Counted from the first letter of the stretch, positions 22,319 to 33,712 are shown. The stretch: DNA of 64,000 bases from Notolepis coatsorum (GCA_963971535.1 OZ020594.1:112248251-112312250); one strand, 5' to 3'. Notes: generated by a model from the letters alone, not told the origin. Made by a program: numbers and translations.

Positions 22319-23358
22319 AGAATTCACTTATCTTAAACACTATGCACACATACTTTGAGCCATACATAAAACAAATATTAATGACCACATTCCCCTGTAT
22401 ACAAAAGTGCCTCAAAGTGTAAAGTAAACAAGAAAATTCAAATTGAACCATAAGCCATTAGTGAGGTCAACGGCTGGAGCCCAGAACTATTGGTAAAGGG
22501 GGGGGGGGGGTTGTATCTTCCAGGCATGCTGCGATAGAACAGGCGTGCAGTACATCCACCAGGCCGGGAGGGGGCGATACTTTGTCCGAGGGTCTGTTAT
22601 CTCCCCTGACGCTGGTTTGACCTCATACAATTAGGCCTCCCCGCCAGAGGAGGATGCTGTGCAGGGGGCCGTCTGCCGCTCCAGCGAGCACGTTGTCAGC
22701 AGCAGATATTGACGGGAGCCATGCGGGTCGCATGAACCGGTTGGGATTCGAATAGCCGCGGCCCGGCTGGCGCAGCCACGATACCCCAGTTTGTTCAATG
22801 TGCAAGCAACAGTAAACGCATCCCGGTGGCAATGAACCAAAACACGGCTGGGCGCTGGTATAGCGCGTAAAAGTTATAGGCGTGGCAGATATATCCGAAA
22901 CAAAATAGGTCCTGCTCCCTCCGAAACGGAACGTTAGCACTTAGCATCCTAGCCTGTGGCTATAGTCGTGCAACAGTACAACAGTCATATACAACAGAAT
23001 TGTCCCCCTCCTCCCCTTATGTCAGATAGCGAGAGAAAAGAAAAAGATAACCTTCCAGGCGAAGCCTAACGTCATAACCACATATGTAATAAAATATTAA
23101 ATGCAACCCCTCTCTGTGTGATAGCCGTAGCAGGATGCTAATGGCCCAGAGTCATGCTACCACCGTGTCTGGATCTGATGAAGCCGGCATCGGGTCCGTC
23201 GGGTCCGGGTCTGGTGGTGCCGGAGTTGGGGTCTGGGTTTCTCTGGGCCGGGTCCTCAGGAAGTCCACGGCGTCCTTGGGCAACGTTAGATATATATATG
23301 TATATTTGTGCCATCCTTGGCTCTGATGATGAGCTTCGCGGGGAACTGGAGCGATGGT

Positions 23359-24114
23359 TTAAATCCATGCTTGTATAGGGGCCATGACATCTCGGTAGTG
23401 TGATCGCTGCTCGACCACCTCGGGGCTGTAGTCTTCGAAGATTGAAACTGGTTTCCCTCTGTATGTCAGATTCCCTCTCCGTTTGCGAGCTTCCAGGATA
23501 ATAGTCTCCTTGATCTTGTAGTGGTGCAAGCGGGCGATTACGGCCCTGGGCCTGGAGCCGGGCGCTGGCTTGGGTGTCAGTGTCCTGTGGCATCGGTCGA
23601 GCTCCGGTGGTGTAGCGAGGACGTCTTTCCCCATGATTTCCACCAGGACCTCTGCGAAAAAGACACTAGGACGGTTGCTGTGTAGGGATTCATCCAGGCC
23701 CAGGATGCGTATATTAGAACGCAGACTGCGTGATTCGACATCAATTAGCTTGTTTTTTAGCTTGCCGATGACTTCGTCTTGAGCTGTGCATCTGGCCTCC
23801 AGCTCCACCACCCTACCAGACCATGTATCCATGCCGTCTTCCACGGAGGCCAGGCGTTGGGTATGGTCTGCGACCACCAGTTGGAATCCGTCGAGTCTGG
23901 TTTCGAGCGAGGCTGCACACGCTCTGAACTCCGTTCTGAACTCCGTGGTGAAAGCCAGCCTGAGTTCCTCCATCAGTTCAGCCATGGTAGCTCCGTCCAC
24001 GGGGCCGGCCCCGCTTCTCAAGGTTCGCTCAGCCATCACGCTCGTTCTTATTTTTTCTTTTTTCTGGTCGAATAATACAGGCAGAGATATGGATGACGTA
24101 TAGTGGTGGTTCAA
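23359..24114 (-). CDS. L1 ORF1 protein (RNA-binding chaperone type)
   Basis: An intact 251-codon frame at the 5' end of the L1. A second Met (codon 27, near 24036, MAERTLRSG) is a plausible alternative start. Residues about 65-130 are a heptad-like coiled coil (RLASVEDGMD, VVELEARCTAQDEVIGKLKN). An RRM-like segment begins SNIRILGLDES (about 137), followed by LDRCHRTLTPKP, RAVIARLHHYKIKETIL and LTYRGKPVSIFEDYSPEV, the conserved C-terminal domain of L1 ORF1p. By family knowledge it trimerises and coats the L1 RNA. ORF2 begins about 1.5 kb downstream, a gap that includes the SINE. This is the only undamaged L1 reading frame here. Confidence 0.9.
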   Translation of the reverse strand: MNHHYTSSISLPVLFDQKKEKIRTSVMAERTLRSGAGPVDGATMAELMEELRLAFTTEFRTEFRACAASLETRLDGFQLVVADHTQRLASVEDGMDTWSGRVVELEARCTAQDEVIGKLKNKLIDVESRSLRSNIRILGLDESLHSNRPSVFFAEVLVEIMGKDVLATPPELDRCHRTLTPKPAPGSRPRAVIARLHHYKIKETIILEARKRRGNLTYRGKPVSIFEDYSPEVVEQRSHYRDVMAPIQAWI

Positions 24115-24243
24115 TTATCTTGAAATAAAAAAAAATAGGCTTTTTAAAGTAAAATAAAAGTTCGGGAGTGGCAGCGTGGCTCAGAGACGTCTACCCCATT
24201 CTCCACCCGGAACCGGAACCATGAAATGTTAAGCTTATGGAAT

Positions 24244-25139
24244 GTAAGGGAAATCTGATCCTAGGTCTGCGACTAAAGCCAGGAGTCTACGCTGTGGTGA
24301 CGTCAGTCAGCAGCGCCAAATTCCAGTGTAGTTTCTCAGTGAACGAAAACATAAACGTTGTCATTTTGCTACCTTTACGATTAATTGCGAATATTTTCAT
24401 GTTGAGCTATAGATTGTGGATGAATACGCACAGAAAGGTACACCATGTAAATGTTCATGCTTTATTTGTTTTAAACGAGACGATTTAGAAATGGGCAATG
24501 GGGAAATACATTGCGTTTTCAAGATGGTGGACCGGCCGGAAACAGCAATGACGTAACCACTACACCTCCCTATTATGCCACATCTATAGGGAGGTGTAGT
24601 CTGACCGTCTGACGTCACTGGTTGTTCCACCCATATAGGGTTTTATCATTGGGAAAATGGATTATCGGCTATTGTAACAATTCTGCCGCATAGAAATTGA
24701 AAAGCTTTCCATTTTTGCACAAAATTAGTTGCCTTCTATCACTAACATTATTTTGTAAGCATTTTTTTTTTAAATAAAATGTCCCCGTTTTTAACGGTAC
24801 CACCAACCTTCCAGGGGAAGCCCCCACAATTAACCCCTCCCACAAGTCTGTACGATGAACGGTTCATGAGCTATGAAAGGGGCGGGGCTTATTGCAATGG
24901 TCAATAATTAATTCATAAATATTTGTAATGCATGTATATCAATGACAATAGGTTCACTATGGCATGTCTATAATATTGTTAACAGGTGCCAGAGAGCTGA
25001 TTACCAGCGAACCTGTATAATATCACCCTCTTGTGGTGAAAAGCTGTAACTTCATACTGAATATGCATTTCAATGATGGAAATGAATTAATTTAAAATAC
25101 TTAATTTAAAATATATATATATTATATATAGTGTAGAGG
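24244..25139. other. Non-coding right-arm sequence
   Basis: 24244-24590 pairs in reverse complement with 12197-12430 and the left flank of the MITE at 11853. It contains the empty target for that MITE near 24556-24564. 24785-25139 pairs with 10900-11200. The stretch between (about 24600-24785) has no left-arm partner. No gene was found. Confidence 0.65.
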
Positions 25140-25144
25140 CACTA

Positions 25145-25410
25145 CACTACAGTGACAGTGGCTCAGGTGGTAGAGCAGTCGTCTGGCAATCCGGAGGTTC
25201 CCGGTTCGATTCCCGCTCCTCCTGGGCAGCGTGTCGATGTGTCCTTGAGCAAGACACTTGACCCCTAATTGCTCCCGATGAGCAGGTTGGCACCTTGCAT
25301 GGTTGCCTCCGCCGTCTGTGTGTGAATGAATGGGTAAAATGTGAGTAACAAATTGTAAAGCGCTTTGGATAAAAGCGCTATATAAAAAAAACCAGCCATG
25401 GCTGCGTTCA
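25145..25410 (+). mobile_element. tRNA-derived SINE with L2-type tail
   Basis: The 5' part has A-box TGGCTCAGGTGG and B-box GGTTCGATTCC. It is followed by the GTGTCCTTGAGCAAGACACTT block and a 3' tail, GTAAAGCGCTTTGGATAAAAGCGCTATATAAA-like, shared with L2 LINEs that would mobilise it. CACTA is duplicated at 25140-25144 and 25411-25415. The left arm (near 10780) has the empty site GAGGCACTAAACC in reverse complement. A few extra bases follow the A-tract. Confidence 0.85.
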
Positions 25411-25675
25411 CACTAAACCAACATTCATCTCTATGTGGGGGAATGGTATCCAATAAACAGTAAAGTAGCAACGGAGAATGAGACACTTGTTTTAAATTAA
25501 ACCATTATTTTATTTGTCTGCCTAGGTTACGTCTTTAAACTCTTACTGACATAAAGAAATCACTTCCTGTTCCTTATATTACGGGGAGAGGGGGAGGGGT
25601 TAATAGGTTAAACTCACAACATTAAGAGATTTCTCACAAATTAATAATATAGCCATACCATCATCTACCCTCCAA

Positions 25676-26323
25676 CCCTGCAGCAGCTAGCTACCAGCAG
25701 CTACCCACCAGCCCTGCAGCAGCTAGCTACCAGCAGCTACCCACCAGCCCTGCAGCAGCTAGCTACCAGCAGCTACCCACCAGCCCTGCAGCAGCTAGCT
25801 ACCAGCAGCTACCCACCAGCCCTGCAGCAGCTAGCTACCAGCAGCTACCCACCAGCCCTGCAGCAGCTAGCTACCAGCAGCTACCCACCAGCCCTGCAGC
25901 AGCTAGCTACCAGCAGCTACCCACCAGCCCTGCAGCAGCTAGCTACCAGCAGCTACCCACCAGCCCTGCAGCAGCTAGCTACCAGCAGCTACCCACCAGC
26001 CCTGCAGCAGCTAGCTACCAGCAGCTACCCACCAGCCCTGCAGCAGCTAGCTACCAGCAGCTACCCACCAGCCCTGCAGCAGCTAGCTACCAGCAGCTAC
26101 CCACCAGCCCTGCAGCAGCTAGCTACCAGCAGCTACCCACCAGCCCTGCAGCAGCTAGCTACCAGCAGCTACCCACCAGCCCTGCAGCAGCTAGCTACCA
26201 GCAGCTACCCACCAACCCTGCAGCAGCTAGCTACCAGCAGCTACCCACCAGCCCTGCAGCAGCTAGCTACCAGCAGCTACCCACCAGCCCTGCAGCAGCT
26301 TGCTACCAGCAGCTACCTGAGGG
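25676..26323. repeat. 36-bp minisatellite, 18 units, at the L2 5' end
   Basis: The unit CCCTGCAGCAGCTAGCTACC plus AGCAGCTACCCACCAG repeats with exact 36-bp periodicity from 25676, the last unit starting at 26288. Units are almost identical: one has CCAACC and the last has GCTTGC. It is not coding (TAG in frame). It lies directly upstream of the L2 ORF1, where tandem 5' units could act as promoter repeats. Confidence 0.95.
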
Positions 26324-26416
26324 AACCTGTGTCTGGCCTGTTGGTCTCCTGCCTGCCTGCCTGCTTACTACCAGTCTGGGTCAGCCTTCCTGGGACTGCT
26401 TCACTGCCTCGGTCCT

Positions 26417-28990
26417 GTGGACTGCAAGGTAGGGCACTATGCCTACCTCACCTCCCAGATGCGATGGATGCCTCCGCCTGACCCAGAGAGTGTCCATGCT
26501 GGAAGGGAGAATATCCATGCTCTACACAGTATCAAAGAAGATGAGCACCTCTTGTTTGAGGCATCAAAAATCCTTCGACATGACCTGAGTGTAGGGATGC
26601 CCCGATCACGTTTTTTGCCACCGATACCGATCACAGATCGTCGTGAGCCATATCGGCCGATACCGATCCGATACCGATCGTTTTTGATTAAAAAGAAATT
26701 AAAAATTATTTTATATAAATTTTTTTTTTTTTTTTTTAATAAAATATATATATTATATAATTAGACTTGTACTTGTATTATCTGCGAGACATCGCCACCA
26801 CGCAACAAGTCAAAATGCTCGCTATCTCCACTGTCTGTGTGTACATACTCTGCTTTGATCAAATCACATTCGGCTCTGCAGATTTACCCTAGGCTCTGCA
26901 GATATACCCTACTCCCTCAGCTATCCCCGTTAATGACTGCGACGCAAGCCGGGCTTCGAATATGCATCGAATGAGTGTTATAAGACATTGATATCAGGAG
27001 CTGTCTGTAGCTACTGCTAGCCGGAAATATAACGTTAAGACAACGCCTCAGTGAACTATTTAGTTGAATGGGACATTTCGTTTTGAACAGTGAGCTAAGC
27101 TAACGTGAGCTAACAGAGGTAACATACACTAGTACTAGATAACTAGACTATTGCTGGAGCATTTGTTGATATCAGGAGCTATCAGTAGCTAGCCGGCTAG
27201 ATACCGTTCAGTTAGACAATGCCTCATCATGTATTAAACTAAAAGTGAATAGTTGACTGGGTCATTTTGTAGCGGTAGCTAACGTTAGCTCATGGAGGTC
27301 CCGTCCCACTAGACTAGACTAGACCCGTGTTTACATGCGTGCGGGAGGAGCTGGAGGAGGAGCAGACGCGCAGCACTGTGTGCAGCTCCCGGTGTCTGAG
27401 ACAGAACTCAGCGAGTGAGATCTGTTTTGACGATCGGCGAAAATAAAACAGTAACGATAGCTAGGTAGCTAACGTTAGCTCAGGTCGAATGCACTATCTA
27501 GACTCAGCTACAAACTCTACACGGGGGCGGGCGGGGCTAGGGAGGAGGAGCAGTTTGCAGGTCCTGTGCGTCTGAGACAAGCGAGTGAGATATCCACTTG
27601 ATCAGTTTCCGCGATCGGCGAATATGACTCATTATCGGAATTCCCCGATCGCATATTTATACTGATTATCGGCCGATAACGATCGATGGCCGATCGATCG
27701 GGGCATCCCTACCTGAGTGACTCAATCATCCCTGAGGAACCAGCCCCAGGAGACGCAGATCCAACCCCCTCAGCTCCACCCCCTGCAGGTGCCGATTCAT
27801 CTGACCCAGAGGTTCTTCTGGGTTGTGTAGCTGGTACCTCAGTTATGGAGGAGTTGGGTAAGACAGTACTGTACACACAGCCTGAAGAGCGATGGACCCG
27901 AGAGGGAGCTAAGTCCAAGCGGCCCCCCACAAGCTCCACCCCGGACCCGTGGTCTTTGGCTGGTCGGGGCCATCCCCGGGGAAACCGTATCCCCCATGTT
28001 CACCAGTCCTCCCCTCCGGTATTCACTGCCAATCCCTTCTCTGTCCTGGATGATGACTTCCCCTCGATCACCTCGGCCGTTGCCCAGTCCTCCAGTAAAA
28101 GTAGTGAGCGACGTCATCTGTTAAGATTAGCAGTTAAAAAACACTCTGGTCGTTCTTTCTCTCCCAAGTCAGCCGAGGTCTCCCAGCCAGTTTTGCCACG
28201 ACCATCCGGTCCCCCAAGGCCTCGCCTGGCCTCAAAACTGTCCCCGTCTCCACCAGTGACAATCATAATAGGCGACTCGATAGTCAGACGCGTCTCAGTA
28301 AAAAATGCACACACTGTGGTTTTTCCAGGTGCCACAGTGGCGGTCATCACGGATCAAATCCAAGAGGTTATGACATCCTTCCCCGCTGCTGATTGGCTCA
28401 TAGTGCTCGCAGGTACAAATGACGTTAGGAAACAGCAGTCTGAGCTGTTAAAGCGTGATTTTATTCCGCTGTTTGGTGTACTGAAACATCTTCACTACAG
28501 CGTCAGTATCTCCGGCCCCACCCCCTCTCCTGGCCGTGGCCTCGGCCGCTTCTCCAGACTGCTAAGCCTAAACACCTGGCTCCAGTCCGCTTGTCGTACC
28601 CACAACGTGAACTTTATAAATAACTTTGACCTCTTCTGGCAGCGTAGCAATCTCTTTGCAGTAGATGGTCTCCATTTAATTAAACTTTGCAGGCGCCCGA
28701 GCACTTTCCTCCAACCTATCCTACAGCATCCATCACTGTTCTCCTCCCTCACTATGTCTCACAGCAGACCCAGACTGTGGCACTACTCGCCCACGCTCTG
28801 CCTGGTGCTGACAGGTCCCTCAACCATTGACGTCCCCCTGATCCCAGCCCCTACCACAATAGTTCCTCCATGTACTATAGTATTGCAATTGGGCCAGGAT
28901 CACATAATAATAGTGTCAAAAACACCCCTGTCAGAATTAGTAGGCCCACTAAATGGAAAGAGAGAGGAAAGAGAGAGGAACGAAGCCTAG
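26417..28990 (+). pseudogene. L2 ORF1 with SGNH/GDSL hydrolase-like domain, split by a hAT
   Basis: The N-terminal part (26417-26591) reads RWMPPPDPESV, HSIKEDEHLLFEASK and ILRHDLS. After the hAT element and one TSD copy are skipped, it resumes at 27720 with DSIIPEEPAPGD. A Pro/Ser-rich linker follows. The SGNH hydrolase fold has block I GDSIVRR (catalytic Ser), AGTNDVRK (block III Asn) and VDGLHLIKLC (block V Asp-x-x-His). CR1/L2-group ORF1 proteins often carry such an esterase domain. The catalytic residues are retained. The reading frame is continuous apart from the hAT, so the insertion is the main lesion. The stop at 28990 precedes the endonuclease ORF. Confidence 0.85.
26592..27711. mobile_element. 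hAT-type MITE (1120 bp), TSD CCTGAGTG, in L2 ORF1
   Basis: The termini TAGGGATGCCCCGATC and GATCGGGGCATCCCTA are inverted repeats. CCTGAGTG is repeated exactly at 26584-26591 and 27712-27719. Subterminal CCGATACCGATC motifs occur at both ends and may be transposase-binding repeats. No transposase frame is present. Removing it rejoins L2 ORF1 in frame. Confidence 0.92.
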
Positions 28991-29249
28991 AAGAAGTCTT
29001 CAGCCCGAAAGGACTTCACTTTATGTCTTCACCTGGTCATTATGTTGACATCCCACTGTGAGTCCTGCTGATCACTACTCCCCCAATACTCCCACAGTAG
29101 TTAATATTACCCCCCCCCCCTCCTCTTCAGGCCTACCAATTTTCGAACTTGGACCTCATACAGTAAATAATATCCCGGTTTTACTCACAAACCGTTGTCC
29201 CACTATACCTGGTTATAGACATCGGTCTGTTGACCACAGTGTGCTGGCT

Positions 29250-30046
29250 AGTCTAGCCAGACCGGCTAACGTGAGTACTCAACCTGATAAAAACATTATC
29301 ATTGGGCTTTTTAACACACGATCGCTTACTGAGAAAGGTCTGCTACTACAGGGTCTGCTGACCGATCGTAAATTGGATTTCTTGTGTCTGACTGAAACTT
29401 GGCAGATACCTAATGACTTTCACAACTTAATGAGACTACTCCGCATGGGTATGTTTACATCTGTCAACCCCACCCCTCCGATAAGCGATTTTATAGATGA
29501 ACTCTCTGCCTTTTTAGCTTCACTAAACTTACTGTCTCCTAATATTTTACTGCTGGGGGATTTAATGTTCATATGGACAATATAAACAATTCTACTACCA
29601 AGGAGCTCACATCTTCCCTGGACAGCTGTGGATTTCAACAATATGTTGACTTCCCTACTCACTCCAAAGGACACACTTTGGACTCAGTGTGCTGCTCTGG
29701 TGTCGCAGCCCAAAACTGTACTGCGTCTGACCTGCCCATCTCTGATCACAAGTTCATATCTTTTAATGTCATCCTGAAGACACACAAAACAAACGTGTCA
29801 CGTTGCATCTCTTTCAGGAATATTTGGAACATCGATGTACCGGCTCTATCCAGTGAACTTATTAATAACCTTTCCTGTCATGACAACGAGTCAACCTGTG
29901 ATGAACTGGTCTCAATGTACAACAATGGACTCCATAACCTCTTAGGCACTTTTGCTCCACTTAAAACACGGACTGTCTCCTTCCCTCGCTCTGCACCCTG
30001 GTTTACACCTGAGCTACGCTGCTCAAAGCCAAAGGCCGCCGCCTAG
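29250..30046 (+). pseudogene. L2 ORF2 endonuclease domain, internally deleted
   Basis: The first frame reads IIIGLFNTRSLTEKG, then LDFLCLTETWQ (catalytic Glu), then jumps to ISDFIDELSAFLASL and NILLLGDLMF. The segment between the TETW and GDxN boxes is deleted. The second frame (29573-30046) gives LDSCGFQQYVDFPTHSKGH, LDSVCCSG, LPISDHKFISF (SDH box) and FRNIWNIDV, ending at SAPWFTPELR. The frame changes at about 29575, where the expected GDFN reads LMFIW. The endonuclease cannot be functional. Confidence 0.82.
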
Positions 30047-30430
30047 AGCGCCTCCAGACTAAGACTGGTCTTACTGTCCATAAAGAAATGTACTTTAACC
30101 ACATACTCCACTAGAAGGAAGCTCTCTCCAGAGCTAAAAGTACTCACTGTGCCAGTGTAATGAGCTCAGGCGCAGGAAGCACTCAAGCCCTGTTTTCCAC
30201 TGTTAAATCAACCTCACAGCCTCCTGACACTCTCACTCCACTAATGCACTCTGTTTCTCAATGCAATTTGTTCATGGACCTTTTCAATGCTAAGATCGCA
30301 AAAATACATCAGCAACTGTGTTCCTCATCTCATGTCACCTACAGTTCACCGTGTTCCTTCCCTGATGCTCCCATTCTCTCGTTCTAGTTTCCTACTCCCA
30401 TCTGTTAGTGACATATCAGACCTCATCCGA

Positions 30431-30745
30431 AAAGCTAACTCTTCTACATGTCAGTTAGAGCCCCTTCCCACCCACCTAGTTAAAGCTAACTCTTCTACAT
30501 GTCAGTTAAGAGCCCCTTCCCACCCACCTAGTTAAAGCTAACTCTTCTACATGTCAGTTAGAGCCCCTTCCCACCCACCTAGTTAAAGCTAACTCTTCTA
30601 CATGTCAGTTAAGAGCCCCTTCCCACCCACCTAGTTAAAGCTAACTCTTCTACATGTCAGTTAGAGCCCCTTCCCACCCACCTAGTTAAAGCTAACTCTT
30701 CTACATGTCAGTTAGAGCCCCTTCCCACCCACCTAGTTAAAGCTG
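30431..30745. repeat. 51/52-bp tandem array, 6 units, inside L2 ORF2
   Basis: AAAGCTAACTCTTCTACATG starts units at 30431, 30482, 30534, 30585, 30637 and 30688, and a divergent remnant begins at 30739. Unit length alternates 51, 52, 51, 52, 51, 51. The extra base is one A in CAGTTAAGAG versus CAGTTAGAG. It lies between the endonuclease and RT regions and destroys the frame. Confidence 0.95.
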
Positions 30746-31449
30746 CCTACCATCCTCGTCTTCTACAATAACTGCCATCATACACTCCTCCCTGACCTCT
30801 GCTCTCGTTCCCTCTGCCCTCAAAACAGCCGCTATTACTCCCAGATTGAAGAAACCTGGTGCAGACACCAATATCCTAAATCATTTCCGGCCTATTTCAA
30901 ATCTTCCATTTCTTGCCAAAATACTGGGAAAAAACGGTGGCAGCCCAGGTTCACACTCACCTCTCCAGCAACAATCTGTTTGAGCAATTTCAACCTGGTT
31001 TTGGATCTCTCCATAGCACTGAAACAGCCCTAATTAAAATCACAAACGACTTACTAGTGGCTGCCGATTCTGCTCTCCTCACTATACTCATACTTCTGGA
31101 TCTCTCTGCAGCATTTGACACCATTTCACATTCCATTCTTCTAGACCAGTGATTCCCAACCTGGGGTCCGCGGACCCCTGGGGGTCCGCCAGGGGGCGCA
31201 GGGGGTCCGCCAGACCACAGATGATTTGAGTTTTTTTTTTTTTTTTCATCAGAAGCATGAATAGTCTCTCCACTACAATAAAAAATAAAGATAAATAAAT
31301 AAACATCTAGACAAGATTTTTGAACGTTAACAGTAGGCTACCGGGTAGCCGCTAAAACGCTAATCAGTTGACTGTATCACTTTCTGTAGCTAGCCTAGCA
31401 CGCTAGTTAACTTTCTCGGCTCGTCTGCAGTCAGCCGCCAGAGGCGAAA

Positions 31450-32208
31450 ATGTGTGACAAACGAAAAGGAGATGACGGCAGCTCATCTGCAAAAAAAGTT
31501 AGGACCTACAGCAATCGCGAAAATTACATCACCATGGGCTTCACTGAGGGACCAGACAAACGACCTGAGTGTGTGATTTGTGGAGAAAAGTTGGCAAACT
31601 CGAGCCTGAAGCCCAGCAAGCTGAAGAGACATCAGGCGTCTAAGCACCCAGAAACCGTTGGGAAGGATCCAGACTTTTTTCGGAGGAAAGAACAGTCTCT
31701 CAAGGCGAACAAGCCTGTTGATGTTAGAGTAGCGTGGAGCAGGGGTGGCAGTGATTTACAGAAGGCTACCGAAGCCTCCTTTGAGTGTTCGCTTTTAATT
31801 GCAAAAGCAAAGAAACCGCACAATATTGGCGAGCAGCTCATCAAACCAGCCTGCATCAAAATGGTTTAGAAACTGTGCGGCCCACAGGTGGCGGATAAAC
31901 TAAAATCAGTACCACTCTCGAACAATGTAGTGAAAGACCGAATTGATAAGATGTCAAGTGATTGCGAGCAGCAGCTGTCAGAAAAGCTTAGAAAGGGTCC
32001 ATTTGCCATACAACTTGATGAAACTACAACTGTCGCAGACGAGGCTGTGCTCATCGTTTATGTGCAATATATTGAAAATGAGGATCTGAACCAGGACATT
32101 CTCATGTCAGTCAACCTTACTACCACCACTCGAGGTGAGGATATTTTTACTGCAGTGGATTCTTACTTCATTCAACATAAATGCAAACCGTTCACCATTA
32201 GGGCCTGA
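31450..32208 (+). pseudogene. hAT transposase N-terminus with BED zinc finger
   Basis: The first frame (31450-31869) has an N-terminal nuclear-type basic patch, then GFTEGPDKRPECVICGEKL and PSKLKRHQASKHPE, a C-x2-C...H-x4-H BED-type finger. Next come FFRRKEQSL and VAWSRGGSDLQKATEASFECSLLIAKAKKPHN; it stops at VKMV. The second frame (31888-32208) has KDRIDKMSSDCEQQL, FAIQLDETTTVADEA (first catalytic Asp of the RNase H-like fold) and SVNLTTTTRGEDIF, and stops at TIRA. ZBED5/SCAND3-like host genes derive from this transposase family. The later catalytic residues and the dimerisation domain are absent. Confidence 0.85.
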
Positions 32209-32960
32209 TTTGAGAGGATGAATACAGGATTTGAATATTGGCCAAAATTTTGAAATACATATGGTGCAAGATTAGATTTGTTGATTGAAGGCACAAGTCA
32301 AAGAAGCATAGTGGGTCTAATTATGATGCATATGCCTGTGTATAAGCAGTTTGTTATTAAAATGACAAAAAAAAGGTATTAAACCCAGCTAGGACAGATT
32401 CTCTCTGCTACTGATTGGAATTTCCTGTCTCATATTTAGTTTAATTTGTTGCATTGATTTGTTCCATAAATGCAAACCGTTCACCATTAGGGACTGATTT
32501 GAGAGGATGAATACAGGATTTGAATATTGGCCAAACATTTTGAAATGCATATGGTGCAAGATGAGATTTGTTGATTGAAGGCACAAGTTAAAGAAGCATA
32601 GTGGGTCTAATTGTGATGCATATGCCTGTGTATAAGCAGTTTGTTATTAAAATGACAAAAAAAAGGTATTAAACCCAGCTAGGACAGATTCTCTCTGCTA
32701 CTGATTGGAATTTCCTGTCTCATATTTAGTTTAATTTGTTGCATTGATTTGTTCCATAAATGCAAACCGTTCACCATTAGGGCCTGATTTGAGAGGATGA
32801 ATACAGCATTTGAATATTGGCCAAACATTTTGAAATGCATATGGTGCAAGATGAGATTTGTTGATTGAAGGCACAAGTCAAAGAAGCATAGTGGGTCTAA
32901 TTGTGATGCATATGCCTGTGTATAAGCAGTTTGTTATTAAAATGAAAAAAAAAAAGTATT
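32181..32960. repeat. 290-bp tandem triplication inside the hAT element
   Basis: ATGCAAACCGTTCACCATTA begins copies at 32181, 32470 and 32760, a period of 289-290 bp; the third copy is incomplete. Copies differ at only a few positions. The first begins within the transposase frame, so the unit starts in coding sequence and ends in former 3' sequence. Confidence 0.92.
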
Positions 32961-33712
32961 TTATGGTATCTTATTAGGAGGGGGTCCGCGAATTTCATCA
33001 GAGATGTTTGGGGGTCCCTGGGGGGAAAAAGGTTGGGAACCACTGTTCTAGACAGACTAACCTCCATTGGCATCACTGGCACCCCTCTTCACTGGTTCAA
33101 CTCATACCTCACAGGCCGCACTCAATATGTACAACTGAGAGATGTTACATCACACTGCACTTCAGTTACCACCGGTGTCCCCCAGGGTTCTGTTCTGGGC
33201 CCTCTCCTTGGCAACATCTTCAGAACATCTGCTCTACAGTTTCACTGCTACGCGGATGACACCGCTCTATTTCCCCACCAAACCTGACTGCACTCCCCAC
33301 CACCTCCCTTACTGAATGCTTAAAGGAAATTCATTTATGGTTCACACTCAACTACCTAAAACTAAACAATGATAAAACCGAGGTACTCCTCATTGGTTCC
33401 AAATCCACCATAGCCAAATCCCACAGTTTCCCCCTCACCTCAGGTTAAGAGTTTGGGTGTCATCCTCGATAGCACGGTCATTCAAATCCCACATAAATAA
33501 CATCACACGGTCCGCTTACTTCCACCTACGCAACATTAATCGTCTCCGCCCCTCACTTACACCCACCAGCACCGCTACTCTTGTTCACGCCCTGCTCACA
33601 TCCCGCCCGGATTACTGTAACTCCCTCCTCATTGGTCTCCCACACAAGTACCTCCATAAACTCCAACTGGTCCAAAACTCAGCCGCCCGAATTATCACCA
33701 GAACGCCCTCCT

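Larger units (their letters stand above)
14566..24226 (-). mobile_element. Near full-length L1 LINE, disrupted by three insertions
   Basis: The ORF1, endonuclease, reverse transcriptase and C-terminal parts appear in order on the minus strand. The 17-bp TSD TGTTAAGCTTATGGAAT flanks it at 14549-14565 and 24227-24243. The left duplication arm (about 12421-12445) preserves the uninterrupted target. The 3' end is marked by a short AAT-rich tail at 14566. Subtracting a SINE (21877-22318), a piggyBac-like element (18373-19492) and an L2-bearing insertion (15255-17516) leaves about 5.8 kb, close to a complete fish L1. ORF2 has frameshifts and looks inactive. Confidence 0.9.
31147..33045 (+). mobile_element. 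hAT element with BED-type transposase remnant, TSD TTCTAGAC
   Basis: The ends CAGTGATTCCCAACCTGGGG and GGTTGGGAACCACTG form the inverted repeat typical of Charlie-like hATs. TTCTAGAC is duplicated exactly at 31139-31146 and 33046-33053, within the L2 RT. GGGGGTCCGC motifs occur at both subterminal regions. Inside are a broken transposase (31450-32208) and a triplicated 290-bp segment (32181-32960). The rest of the catalytic domain is deleted. Confidence 0.93.

Noticed and set aside
25150-25225. Possible functional tRNA gene
   Set aside because: A and B boxes are present, but the sequence continues into a SINE body with an L2-type tail and TSDs; it is a SINE head.
25676-26323. Regular repeats resembling a CRISPR array
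   Set aside because: The 36-bp units are directly contiguous with no spacers, in a vertebrate genome; this is a minisatellite.
27061-27560. Repeated GCTAACGTTAGCT-like palindromes suggesting a regulatory array
   Set aside because: These motifs are widespread in fish repeat DNA (also near 38930, 48450 and 61050) and here lie inside a MITE.
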